NCBI GenBank assembly: GCA_003427395.1
Contig: BFEA01000401.1
Span: forward strand, 158,372-182,846
Direction of reading: 5' to 3'
DNA length: 24,475 nucleotides
Source: Chara braunii
Lineage: Eukaryota; Streptophyta; Charophyceae; Charales; Characeae
The notes beneath the pieces are model-generated. The model did not search any database and had not been told where the DNA came from. It saw only the letters and a program-made list of their open reading frames with translations. Positions 1 to 8,269 of the stretch are shown here, in pieces. Within the stretch, counting starts at the first letter, position 1, and the number at the start of each line of letters is the position of its first letter. A program made the translations under genes and the position numbers.

Positions 1-4
1 CCAG

Positions 5-84
5 GTAAGTACCCCTGGCACTCCTCCCCCTTCCTTCCTTCTTCCTCCTTCTTCCTCCCTCGTGTCCTTCTCCTTCCTCCCCAG
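5..84 (+). other. Putative 80-bp spliceosomal intron
   Basis: The window opens with CCAG followed by GTAAGT, a full U1-type donor consensus (GT at 5-6). A long C/T tract follows, ending in CCTCCCCAG at 84, a good 3' splice site. A second CAG immediately after it (85-87) makes a NAGNAG acceptor, which could give alternative splicing by one codon. Length and pyrimidine content fit a small plant intron. The upstream exon lies outside the window, so coding phase cannot be tested. Confidence 0.45.
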
Positions 85-501
85 CAGCGCTGCTCCAGCT
101 TAGCACTGCTCCAGCCAGCGCTCCACCAGTGTGTCGCCAAACTTGAACACCGAAAAAGAGGCCTGACTCTCCGCCCGGTCAGAAGATATAGCGGCCTGCT
201 TTGCCTCTTGGGCGGTGACTTCCAGGCCGCTCGGCCTCCCAAGCAACCGGTACCTCCTCCCTTTCGGAGGGAAACATCATTGCAGACTCTGATATTGCCC
301 GCTACAGGCCCTAGACCCAGACTGGTTGGACCGATATCCGCCTAGACCTACCTACAACTACTGGGCCTCTAAGAATGCCACTTTTGTCTTCTTCTGCTCG
401 GCCTCCGGTACCTGCACATCTACCCCTTCCAGGTGCGGTACCGGCCTACCCGCTACTTGAGTGTTTTTCCCCGCTGCAACCCCTCAATGTCACGGCCACA
501 G
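85..501 (+). other. Possible exon(s) upstream of the 824-2617 pseudogene
   Basis: This stretch lies between a probable acceptor at 84 and a second strong donor, CAG|GTAAGT, at 501/502. One frame is open from about 302 to a TGA at 458-460 and has a cysteine-bearing segment (NATFVFFCSASGTC, then SRCGTG). A different frame is open from 375 through 501. I recognise no domain. It could be a non-coding leader, a coding exon of a decayed gene, or chance. The donor sharing CAGGTAAGTACC with position 3 is the main support for transcription in this direction. Confidence 0.25.
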
Positions 502-774
502 GTAAGTACCGGCCCTCAGGGCCCAACGAACAAGCAAGTGCCCTGACGGGCCACACACATACTCATGCCAACCAGCACTCAGACAGGCACGGTCACGCAC
601 ACACCCAAGCCAAGCAACACTCAGACAGGATGGTCACACACACACTCAAGCCATCCAGCACTCAGACAGACATGCAGTCCAGCAAGCGGGCACACACAGA
701 CTTAGTAGCAAGCAGGAAACTCAGCAGGGCATTCAGTCTATGGGCAAAACTCAGAAATCAGCTGTGTGTTTCAG
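502..774 (+). other. Putative intron carrying a minisatellite
   Basis: The donor GTAAGT at 502 is preceded by CAG. A plausible acceptor is GTGTGTTTCAG ending at 774, 50 bp before the favoured ATG at 824. The intron would contain the 42-bp tandem repeat at 573-690. This is inferred from splice-site consensus only. Confidence 0.3.
573..690 (+). repeat. Three imperfect ~42-bp tandem units
   Basis: The units begin with CAGCACTCAGACAGG or a close variant at 573, 615 and 656. Each is followed by a GGTCACRCACACAC-like stretch and a CAAGCC segment. The third unit decays after the first 18 bp. It is a minisatellite rich in CA dinucleotides. Confidence 0.8.
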
Positions 775-823
775 TCCGTGTATGGACGGGTCATCACAGG
801 AGGGAGAACTGAGGTTGCACATC

Positions 824-2617
824 ATGCCGCCACAAGGTGCCATGGGGAAGAGCAAGGGAGACAGTGGATCTGATGATGGGGGGAATGGGCAGAAAGGTCG
901 AGGGCACGTGCCGAAATCGAAAAGGCAGTGCGTGGAAGAGGTGGATGTGCTGTTCGATGAAGATTTCCAGGTCAACGAGGTTACGGCGATCGAAGCCCAC
1001 AGGATGAGGGGGGGGGAACGCGATTGGGTTTTGGGCAAGATGAGGCTTCGAGGGAACAGATGGTGGCTTTCAAACAATACGGCACAGCGGCTGCTGGCGG
1101 GATGCCGCCAAGAACACTCCAGGTCGCAGGGGATTGTCATCGCTGACATAGGCATCCACAGGCAAGCCGGAGGTGCAGTTCAGGCCTTGCTGAACGTTGC
1201 TTGGGGGACGATCGTCACGGCCGCCGAGGGGGCTTGCCCAGACAAGGCGCCGGTTGCCCAGCCCCAGCCTCGCCAGGCTGAGCCGCCACAGCCGCAGGCG
1301 GCTATGGGGGCACCGAGAACTTCATCCACTGCGGTGGCGACGGAGGGAGCGTTGGCACGACCAACGACGACGCAATTTCATGCCAGTGGGAGTGCTGCTG
1401 CGCTAGGGGGGGGAGGAGGGCAGGAGCGACGATGCCCGCTACCGCGAGGGGAGAACAAAAGGAATGCGGAGGGCAACGATGACGACGACGAGCCGCTCAG
1501 CAACAGGAGGAAGACAACCAGACAGGATGACGAACAAGAGGAGAGGTCGAAGCTCTGGGTGGATTGCGAGGCGTTTTGGGGGCGAGGCCCTGGGAAACCG
1601 TTGCGGGATGCGGTGGTCTACTGCACCGACTACTTCATCGCCATCACCAACGGAGACGCTCGAGCTGAACCGCCGCCCATGTTCATCATGCCGCCCAGAG
1701 ATTTGTCACGCTTAAATATAGACGACCTTGCGCAGCACGAACCGGATCTGTACAGAGCGAGGAACTCGGAGAGAGTGGTGTTGCGCACAATCCACGGGTG
1801 GATCTTTAAGTAGTCATAAAGGTCAAACGGCTTCACTCGCGCAGAATCGTACATCACCGTCGACTATGCTACCGACGTGGCGCGAGCTGTTTGGCAGTGT
1901 ATGGGGTGGGCGAGAATGGTTTCCCCAACCCTGATCTACTACACGCTGGAGATGAAGATGGACACGCCTCTGTAGTTCGCGGGCGTGAAGATCGTCGACA
2001 GGCCAAAAGACGACGACATGGCGGAGCAGCAGGAGGTGACAGTTGTCCGCCTAGCGGAGTGTTGGACGGACGCACTCTGGTGCGGGCAGTGGGCGGACAA
2101 TGGTCGTTTGAAACATGAAAGGCTCAACAGGCTTGCGGATTGTCTTTGCCTACTATTGAGCGCGTGCATGTGGATTATGCGCATGGGTGGCAACGATGAG
2201 GGTTCCCACTACGAGGCCTCCTTCTACGCGTCCTTGGCCGCCAAACCCACACTCGTCGCGGCGGGTTCTTACATCTTCAATTGGTGGAGACACATTGTGG
2301 ACACCGCAAACGTCGTGTTGGATGGTTTGGGGAAACCCCACCTCATGCTGGGCAAGTACCCACATTGCATCCCGGAACGGGCTGATTGCGGGATGGTGTT
2401 CAATCAGAATGCGGACGGAACCAGGACACATAATTGGCTCGGCAGTGGCCCTCCGGCGATCGTTGAGTGGCGGCTCGTAGATGGCTTTGCGGCATTGCGC
2501 AACTTCACAGGCCCGTCGAGGAGGAGGGGGGAGGAGCGGGGTGGGGTTTGTGAGCCGGGGGGGGTTAGACGGGGGCGATTGATGGGGATGACGGGTATGA
2601 GGGAGTCTCGCCTCTAG
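824..2617 (+). pseudogene. Broken multicopy-type hypothetical protein gene
   Basis: One reading frame runs from ATG 824 to a TAG at 2615-2617 but is cut by TAG 1811-1813, TAA 1817-1819 and TAG near 1972. The frame stays coherent on both sides of each stop, so these are nonsense lesions and not frameshifts. I prefer ATG 824 over the upstream ATG 740 because a likely splice acceptor ends at 774. The N-terminus is basic, with a KSKRQC patch (candidate nuclear signal). The middle is a low-complexity Ala/Pro/Gln/Gly linker with an acidic DDDDE run. The C-terminal half is a conserved-looking helical domain with the blocks KLWVDCEAFWG, VDYATDVARAVW, DDDMAEQQEVTVVRL, SACMWIMRM and HLMLGKYPHCIPE. I associate this domain architecture, from memory, with a large uncharacterised family in Chara braunii, often behind a Myb/SANT-like N-terminus that I do not see here. 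Function is unknown and a transposon-related origin is possible. The last ~40 codons are G-rich and probably not native. Confidence 0.65.
2517..2577 (+). other. G-run cluster, potential G-quadruplex
   Basis: Several runs of three to eight G occur within 60 bp on the plus strand (GAGGAGGGGGGAGGAGCGGGG, then GCCGGGGGGGG and ACGGGGGCG). This exceeds the usual four-tract G-quadruplex pattern. It lies at the 3' end of the broken gene, where the reading frame turns Gly/Arg-rich, so the run probably postdates the protein sequence. Confidence 0.5.
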
Positions 2618-3341
2618 GGATGGGTCGGGGGTTCGTGGCAGGGGACGTGACGTGCACATTAATGGGGCCATCGATGAGGCAGGGGACGTGACGTGCACAT
2701 TAATGTGCTGTAAGCAGTGTAGCGGGGGTAGCACATGGATCGTCTGCACTAGAGGGGTGCAGATCATGCATTGTCAGTTTCTTTGTTTTTTCCTCTTCAT
2801 CTTCCATCGCCAGGGAATGCGGGTGAGCCCTCCGCTGCCAATGCGGTAATTAGTCTTCGTCCTTCGTCGCTCATGTTCAGCCGTGCGTGGCTGAAGTGTT
2901 TGAAGAACTGCGCTACGGCGCTTTATTGCTTTGTTAAACCTCTACAGATGTAATGGAAGTTTGTTTTCAGCCTTGTCTTTTATGCGAGTGCCACCTCGAC
3001 AACCTTTTCGTGATTAGTGTCAGTATACTTCATGTTGATTGAATGCGTGTGTGTGCATTGTCATTGACGTTTCTTTGTGATATTGCTCGTTCTGCTTTCT
3101 GCTGTGCCTGTGTTTGACTAGGATATGACAGTATCACCATGTCCGGCAAAAAAAAGAAAACAAAAAAAAACATTGAGAAACGAAAAAACCTAATCACAAA
3201 AGCAACTCCTAAGTATTTGTTAATAGACATTTTTTTCGGCTTCGAAATGTGGTCAATGACTGAACAGAAAAACCATCCACAATGCAGTTATTGCAGCTCA
3301 GCAAAAGGCATTTGAACAATGCGTAGAAGAATGTAGAACAA
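2618..3341 (+). other. Non-coding interval, possible 3' UTR with a splice acceptor
   Basis: There is no convincing gene here. It contains the 28-bp direct repeat (separate entry), then a pyrimidine tract (TTTGTTTTTTCCTCTTC, about 2782-2798) ending in CCATCGCCAG at 2813, a good 3' splice site. After this comes a T-rich stretch that could be a terminal exon or UTR of the upstream gene. An A-rich patch lies at 3148-3188. Confidence 0.3.
2637..2705 (+). repeat. 28-bp direct repeat with ACGT/GTGCAC cores
   Basis: Two identical 28-bp copies occupy 2637-2664 and 2678-2705 (period 41), separated by 13 bp. Each runs from GGCAGGGGACGTG through ACGTGCACATTAATG. The unit holds two ACGT cores (a bZIP-type site) and the palindromes GTGCAC and ATTAAT. 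It lies just downstream of the broken gene. Confidence 0.85.
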
Positions 3342-3454
3342 TTGAGGAACATTATCCGTGCATGCATAAAGATGAGCGAAACGAAGAACATAAAGAAACT
3401 AGAACCCAGTGGAAAAGAATTCACTCTTCATGAAAAAACACCGCCGACACCAGC

Positions 3455-4264
3455 GTGCCTGTGTCATCACCGACAACAACGGAACACATTTCAGAAGCAC
3501 AAGAAGGAGCGACAAACGCTCCTTCATGCTCACCGTCTTGTGTTGGTCCCTGCACCGCCCCAGCGGCATGGAGCGACCCTGCCGGAAAACCAAACCGCAC
3601 CATCAACCCCAGCCACTACATCCCCCCCCCTCCCCACCACACACCCACCCACCCCACGTGGCGCAAACGCCGCACTGGCGAAACCCAAAGGGACATTACA
3701 ACCTCATGTGCGGCAAAACCGCGGAAGTCTTCCACATTGCGACCATGGCTTGATTGCCACGACTATGCACAATCTACGACACCCGCCGTCTCATACGTGG
3801 CGACGCGCGAGGAACCGCAGTGGTCCACACACGGACAACAGCGGACCACCACGAAATGCGCGGCGAAATACAGGAGCTACGAAGTCCGGAACGTGCAACC
3901 TCGCCATGCAGGGCGGCGCATCACATGTGTTTCATGCACTCCGCCAAGGCATTGCTCAACTCGTACACCTCGTCCGTCGAAGTCGTCATGGCCACTGGTT
4001 GCAGTGGACGATGAATGTCGAGGTGGCATCAGTCAGGCTCGCCAAGAAATGAGCCTCCAAGAAGGTCATGACAGGGAAGCATCAACACGTACAGGGAGGT
4101 CAGAACTCTATCAGGATAAAATGGAAGCAGAACTTCTCATGATTCTTGTTAAGCCAAGCTCTAGCAGACAGGCCTCAAGGAGGAGCCTCAGAGGAATAGT
4201 TGAGAAGGGCAAGCTGACAGTCAATCCTCCTCAGGCAGGAGTAACCAATGCTGGTCATTTCTGA
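3455..4264 (+). CDS. Uncertain 269-codon ORF overlapping another frame
   Basis: A 269-codon frame opens at ATG 3455 and stops at TGA 4262-4264. A second plus frame (3342-4052, 236 codons) is open across most of the same DNA. Both products are rich in Pro, Thr, His and Arg, which reflects a C/A-rich, stop-poor composition around 3590-3700 and not a recognisable fold. The C-terminal part of the longer product (about residues 190-265) is more mixed in composition and Lys/Glu-rich, so it is the most gene-like portion. I recognise no domain. It may be a diverged gene fragment or simply an open stretch. The stop codon falls at the first unit of the adjacent tandem repeat. Confidence 0.2.
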   Translation: MPVSSPTTTEHISEAQEGATNAPSCSPSCVGPCTAPAAWSDPAGKPNRTINPSHYIPPPPHHTPTHPTWRKRRTGETQRDITTSCAAKPRKSSTLRPWLDCHDYAQSTTPAVSYVATREEPQWSTHGQQRTTTKCAAKYRSYEVRNVQPRHAGRRITCVSCTPPRHCSTRTPRPSKSSWPLVAVDDECRGGISQARQEMSLQEGHDREASTRTGRSELYQDKMEAELLMILVKPSSSRQASRRSLRGIVEKGKLTVNPPQAGVTNAGHF

Positions 4265-4378
4265 GATTTCTATAAAAGGGAAAACAAATCTGAGATTTCT
4301 AAAAAAGCATTAAAAAAATCTGCGATTTCTAAAAAAGGAAAAAGAAATCTGCGATTTCTAAATTAAAAAAAGGAAATT
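4261..4378 (+). repeat. Tandem ~30-bp CTGMGATTTCTA repeat
   Basis: The motif CTG(A/C)GATTTCTA recurs at 4261, 4290, 4320 and 4349, each followed by an A-rich spacer. Decayed versions (GACATTTCTGATATTTC) continue to about 4410. Period is 29-30 bp. It is a simple AT-rich minisatellite. Confidence 0.85.
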
Positions 4379-4492
4379 CCTCTGCTGACATTTCTGATAT
4401 TTCTAAAAATTTATGAAATTGGAAAGTGAAATTTTCATGGAAGTGCACTTTTGCCTTGCAGTTTTATAGGGTGTTTTTACCTTTTTGTGCGG

Positions 4493-4635
4493 TTAGTTAC
4501 TATGGTGTCGACTCCACGAATTGGTGGCAATTTTGATTAAAATGGCCCTTGGGTTTTTGTTATACAAATGGCATAACAAATCATCGGAAAGTTTAGGCCT
4601 CCGTCAACCATCTCACATCTCTCCATAGTAACTAA
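4493..4635. mobile_element. 143-bp MITE-like element with TA duplication
   Basis: Perfect 13-bp inverted repeats, TTAGTTACTATGG at 4493-4505 and CCATAGTAACTAA at 4623-4635, bound a 143-bp AT-rich segment without coding capacity. If the terminal repeat proper is GTTACTATGG, both ends abut a TA, the duplication made by Tc1/mariner-type transposases. An internal 7-bp inverted repeat (TTGTTAT / ATAACAA, near 4557-4579) adds to the fold-back character. This fits a non-autonomous Stowaway-like element; the superfamily is inferred from TA alone. Confidence 0.6.
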
Positions 4636-4825
4636 TTCTCTCTGCTAGTGGGCCCTTGCCCTTTCTCTAGCTTTGGTCTATGTTTCACGTGCTGGGAACC
4701 AGCTCCAGCTTTAAAAGGAAGAAAAAGCTTCATCGAAAACAAAGAGATAACGAACAGAAGAAGATTGCAAAATATTTTCCAAATTGGAAGTATGAGAAAG
4801 GACTTTCTAAAGAAATCTACATCAC

Positions 4826-4888
4826 CTTGGCAACATACACGTCGTACTCCCCAGCTTCCACCATGTAGAATTTATCCCCAACATCGCC
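4826..4888 (-). CDS. Exon of a cyclic-nucleotide-binding domain protein
   Basis: On the minus strand, a splice acceptor (CCATTGGTCAG ending at 4889) precedes a 63-nt, 21-codon stretch that begins GDVGDKFYMVEAGEYDVYV, followed by AAG|GTGATG, a usable donor at 4826/4825. The pattern GDxGDxFYxVExGxxDVYV is the beta-strand pair before the phosphate-binding cassette in cAMP/cGMP-binding domains, as in PKA regulatory subunits and cGMP-dependent kinases. These domains bind cyclic nucleotide and release or activate a kinase in the cytosol. I found neither the following exon, expected to carry a GELALLY-like cassette, nor the preceding one. It could be a single exon of a gene with long introns or an isolated remnant. 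Domain recognition is fairly strong; gene integrity is unknown. Confidence 0.6.
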
Positions 4889-5059
4889 CTGACCAATGGA
4901 CCGACCAGTCAACATGCCAAATTGCGGAAGTGAACAAGGACACGAAGTCACACAATCATGGTCAATGCCTGTTTTTTGGATAAAGATCGGACAACAATTT
5001 TTTTTTCTTTTTTTCTTACCAATTGAAAAAATTTATGTACAAGCCAGGAAACGGGCCCA

Positions 5060-5139
5060 GCATCCCTCACAAATGTTGTTGAGTCCCCTTACGAACAAAG
5101 CATCCCTCATAAATGTTGTTGAGACCCCTTACGAACAAG
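5060..5139 (+). repeat. 40-bp tandem duplication
   Basis: Two units beginning GCATCCCTCA at 5060 and 5100 continue AAATGTTGTTGAG and CCCCTTACGAACAA. They differ at only two positions or so, hence a recent duplication. Confidence 0.9.
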
Positions 5140-5203
5140 GTGTCACGGACTGAGCTTGGAACAGGGAGCACAGTGCAACAACAAACTTTCAAATTGAGAA
5201 GTG

Positions 5204-5260
5204 ATGATAACAATAATAATATTATAATAACAAAATAATATTAATAATGATAATAATATA
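5204..5260 (+). repeat. AAT-rich low-complexity tract
   Basis: About 57 bp of irregular (AAT)/(GAT) triplets with no C or G runs: ATGATAACAATAATAATATT and similar. It is a decayed trinucleotide microsatellite. Confidence 0.8.
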
Positions 5261-5631
5261 AAAAGGCAGAAGGGCATACAAAGACAGTCTTCAATGCATG
5301 CTTGTTCCAAGAGAGAGGCTCGTCGACCAAGCATGTTCTGGGCTTAGGCATCCTGATGTTTTGTCAGATGGGACCCAGCAGCAAAAGCTGGATTCATCTG
5401 CTTTCTAGCATCTCAATCTGCAATTGGAACCATGGCATTGGAAGAACTCTCTTTAATGTCTGTCGACAAATGTTTGTCCTTGAGGCATACATAGGGAGGT
5501 AGGTTGCCCATCGTTAGGGGGAAAAAAAAGAAAACAGGACCTTATGGTCCAGGATGTTTTCTATTCTGGGGTGTGTCAGTCTGGATCATTTTCCACTGGC
5601 AAGTCCCAATTAATACAAATCGTCAACTCTG

Positions 5632-5865
5632 ATGCTTGCTCCTGCTGTTATGGTTGAAGGTACCCCTGACCAGCATTGTTTACTCCTTGTAGAGGAGGAT
5701 TGGCTGTCAGGTAAGCTTGGTTTCCTCAAACCACCACTACCTTTCACAGGCAAATTTGAGACACTGATTTACCATAAACCGGAATTTTTGGGTGAACAGT
5801 ACTACTGGACCAAAATGGCTGGCGACGCCAGTGCAATGTTCTTGCAGTTTCTCAGTGGGCTATAA
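5632..5865 (+). CDS. Small uncertain ORF
   Basis: A 77-codon frame from ATG 5632 to TAA 5863-5865. The C-terminal half (KFETLIYHKPEFLGEQYYW) has protein-like composition and could be an exon or retroelement fragment; I recognise no family. A CAG|GTAAGC donor at 5710/5711 and a TTTCACAG acceptor near 5749 lie inside it, but the implied intron is under 40 bp and the frame is open without splicing, so I treat it as unspliced. The stop lies within the first copy of the 17-bp direct repeat at 5852-5902. Confidence 0.25.
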   Translation: MLAPAVMVEGTPDQHCLLLVEEDWLSGKLGFLKPPLPFTGKFETLIYHKPEFLGEQYYWTKMAGDASAMFLQFLSGL

Positions 5866-5902
5866 CACCTTTTCTTCTTTTTTTTTCAGTGGGCTATAAC
5901 AC
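5852..5902 (-). repeat. 17-bp direct repeat flanking an oligo(A) tract
   Basis: TCAGTGGGCTATAACAC occurs at 5852-5868 and 5886-5902. Between the copies is only a 17-bp C/T tract, which on the minus strand reads as an A-rich tail (A-run then GAAGAAAAG). A perfect duplication bracketing nothing but an A-tail is what a tail-only LINE-mediated insertion would leave. Slippage duplication is the alternative. Confidence 0.75.
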
Positions 5903-6177
5903 TAACTAGGACATTTTTGTAATTTTTCTAAATTCTGGGTCCTAGCCGGTAACTGAAACAGGCCTAAACCGACACAGACATTGCTGTAAATTCCCGAAAC
6001 TACTGCTAAACGGTTACTACTGGCCCTAAACTTTTTTTCTTTTTTCTTCTTTTTCAAACATCGGCGACGGGACGTAGAGGGGTTGCTGATATGAGCAGAC
6101 ACCCCCTCTACTGTTCCTGCTCTTGGATGGCTCCGTTCCATTGGGGGAGAGCTGCCCCTGCTGGAAATCGGGTCTAG
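5903..6177. other. Non-coding interval upstream of the 5' LTR
   Basis: No coding sequence seen. T-rich tracts (6031-6055) and a few repeats of a CTAAAC(C/G)G-like word occur. The true start of the LTR could lie within this interval. Confidence 0.3.
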
Positions 6178-6912
6178 TGTCCTTTGACATTCAGGCCTAA
6201 ACGGACTGCTGCTATATTACTGCCTCAGACTGGTACCGTTGTTACTGGCAAAGCACAGACCATAACTATTAGCGTTGTCTTAGGTCCTAGCAGTCCGGTC
6301 CAGTAGGTTAGACTAGAATGTAAATGGAACCAGAGCAAGCAGCCTAGCTCAGTTTGTTAGGCATGCAAGTGGCATGTAGGAGGTCATGGGTTCAATCCCC
6401 ACTGACCACCTGTGGGGATCAGTTGGTTAGGTGCTGCCATATCTTCTTCTTTACGCTGGACGTTCCTTCTTTATCCTGATGCTGAGTACTTGGACTGTGC
6501 TGGTGCTGTGGAGGCAAGGAAAGTACGGCGCTGGTGGTTTGCAGTTTATCTGGACTGGGTGCTCCGAGTTAGACTGTGCGCCATAGCCGGAGGAAGTGTG
6601 GTTGATACTGGAGTTAGGAGGAAGACTCTAAACTTCTAAAGGCTTGTTGAAGCTTTGTTCTGAGTTTTTTCAAGGTGGTTTGCTCTCGGTTGTGATTGAT
6701 CCTTGGGTTCTTTGTGATTCTGATTGAGCTGGATGGAGAGTGGGCGAGGAGGGAGTATGAATTGATATTTCTTGACTGTTGGACTTCCACTGTGCAACTT
6801 TCAAATCTGGTTTTGGTGCGACTCCCTCTCCAAGTCTGCTTTGTCATCGTGGCATGTGTACTGGAACATGCCAGTGCTCTGCTGGATTGTGTTTTCAATC
6901 AGTCGCATAATA
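6178..6912 (+). mobile_element. 5' LTR of a Gypsy-like retrotransposon
   Basis: Two blocks here are clearly homologous to DNA near 21.7-22.8 kb. The first is GCCTCAGAC-GGTA-CGTTGTTACTGG through GGTCCAGTAGGTTAGA (about 6221-6312). The second runs from the TTCCTTCTTTATCCTGATGCTG block (about 6462-6483), through GGAGGCAAGGAAAGTAC near 6512, to CAATCAGTCNCATAA at about 6911. A tRNA-primer site follows within 3 bp, as expected after a 5' LTR. The 3' boundary (about 6912) is set by the PBS and loss of homology. The 5' boundary is uncertain: TGTCC at 6178 is a plausible TG start. The U3 TATA box of the other LTR (TATAAATA) is mutated to TGTAAATG here. A tRNA-like segment occupies the middle, replacing LTR sequence present in the other copy. 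Confidence 0.7.
6345..6400 (+). repeat. tRNA-like head (SINE remnant) inside the LTR
   Basis: TAGCTCAGTTTGTTAGGC (6345-6362) matches a pol III A box/D arm, and GGTTCAATCCC (6389-6399) matches a B box/T loop, at tRNA-like spacing. Between them CATG-CAAGTGG-CATG forms a 4-bp stem with a 7-nt loop in the anticodon position, but U33 is replaced by A. There is no convincing acceptor stem, so this is not a functional tRNA. A second D-arm-like word (CAGTTGGTTAGG) sits at 6420-6431. It is absent from the corresponding part of the 3' LTR, which suggests insertion or replacement. Confidence 0.6.
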
Positions 6913-6914
6913 CT

Positions 6915-6926
6915 TGGTATCGGAGC
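6915..6926 (+). other. Primer-binding site, initiator Met tRNA type
   Basis: TGGTATCGGAGC is an 11/12 match to TGGTATCAGAGC, the complement of the 3' end of plant initiator Met tRNA that primes minus-strand DNA synthesis in most plant LTR retrotransposons. It sits 3 bp after the LTR homology ends, at the expected place. Confidence 0.85.
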
Positions 6927-7120
6927 TGCAGCCGGGTACTTCTTGTGAGCAAACTGTTCGCCATCTTCTTCCAGGGAGCTGATGGAGGTGGAGAAGAGAA
7001 TTTCTGCCATCTTCTTCAAGTGAGACGATCGGGGGAAGGAGGTGAAAGGAGGTGTGTGAGGGTGAGAAAGGTGAATGCAGACTTCGGTGGTGGAGGGGAA
7101 GTGAATGCGGCCAGAGGCAG

Positions 7121-7181
7121 TTTAGGGTTCGATAACCCTAAAACACGCTGCCAGTGCAGTTTAGGGATTCCAAACCCTAAA
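7121..7181. repeat. Telomere-motif inverted repeats (two hairpins)
   Basis: TTTAGGGTT (7121-7129) and AACCCTAAA (7134-7142) form a perfect 9-bp stem with a 4-nt loop. TTTAGGG (7160-7166) and CCCTAAA (7175-7181) form a 7-bp stem with an 8-nt loop. A third half-site, TTTAGGGTTTCGTAAAC, follows near 7202. The three lie in a rough 39-bp tandem arrangement, each preceded by GCAGT or similar. Confidence 0.85.
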
Positions 7182-8125
7182 CCAGCTCAGCAACAGTTTT
7201 GTTTAGGGTTTCGTAAACGTTAACTGACCGGCATCAGCGCACTCAGGTCCGATAGACTTCAAGATTAATGGAAGCTGCATCTTCACGAACTTCTGCATCT
7301 AGGGAGACAGTGTTCAGGACTTTCAAATGGGCAGAGCAGAAGCAATTTTGATTGGAAGATCCAGGAGGGAACGGGGTGGAACAGCGCTCCTGGTTTGGCT
7401 ATGGAGATCCGGCTTTCTGCATGGCACTGCTGATTTTCTGGCTCCGGGAGAAAAGATTAATTGGTGCTGCATCTTCTATCAAAGACCCTACTTGTGAGTT
7501 CGTTCCAAACTACCTTCTGCTGAAATGTTGGGTCTAGAATTAGGGTTTTCAGACTGCATGACTGCCATCTATTGTTGATTGCCCTGATTTCAGCATATTC
7601 TGGTTTTCTACACCGGTCATCTACGTCTATTATCTCCAAACAACTATTTTCAGACCTGCGCTGCATGTTTTGACTCTAAATTTAGGGTGTTGTCAAACAG
7701 AGTCCATGTTGTGGCCGTTTAGGTCAGTAGAAGTCTGTTTCTGGTCAACATTGTCCTACTCTGTTGTCTGCTGGTCAGTTTTCATGCTCGAAAGGATCAA
7801 ATTTAGTCTGTGGAGTGTCTGGTTTTCGGTTGCTTGCTCAGTAGATGGGGATTGGCGGTCAATCAGGGTGGCGAAGCTGGGGTCTAGGTCAGTCCTGAAA
7901 ATAGGGTCAGTCTGAAAGACTGAAACAGATGACTGCTGTTTTCCTAAGACTTCTGTAATCTGAAAGTAATTGAAACCTTTCTCCTCTCATTGGAAGTGCA
8001 TGGCAATTGGATTCTAATCTGAAATTTTGATTGATCTGAACTTTGTCTTCAAAGATAAACCTTAATGAGGGTTTGGGCGATATTAAAGGAAATCCGTTGG
8101 GTGATTTTCCTGTGGTTAAGACCTA

Positions 8126-8269
8126 CTCTACGCCTACAAACCCTAATTTTGTGTACAGACACTTAACACCTACCTGTTGTTAAACTACGTAACCTAACTC
8201 TATGCCTATGAACCCTAATTTCGCCTACAGACACTTAACACCTACCTGTTGTTAAACAACCTAACCCTA
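8126..8269 (+). repeat. 72-bp tandem duplication in the leader
   Basis: Copy one 8126-8197 and copy two 8198-8269 both run CTCTA-GCCTA--AACCCTAATTT through ACAGACACTTAACACC and TACCTGTTGTTAAAC. They differ at roughly ten positions. Confidence 0.9.

Larger units (their letters stand above)
4889..5631. other. AT-rich interval between exon-like sequences
   Basis: No convincing coding sequence is visible. It contains a 40-bp tandem duplication (5060-5139), an AAT-type low-complexity tract (5204-5260) and a purine run (5517-5532). If the exon at 4826-4888 belongs to an intact gene, this would be intron upstream of it on the minus strand. Confidence 0.4.

Noticed and set aside
3342-4052. A second 236-codon plus ORF overlapping 3455-4264
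   Set aside because: Two frames open over the same DNA with low-complexity products; stop-poor composition explains both and I keep only the longer as uncertain.
5711-5749. Intron inside the 5632-5865 ORF
   Set aside because: Consensus splice sites are present but the intron would be under 40 bp, below the usual plant minimum, and the frame is open without splicing.
6345-6415. Functional tRNA gene
   Set aside because: No acceptor stem, U33 replaced, shortened stems; better read as a SINE or tRNA-derived remnant.
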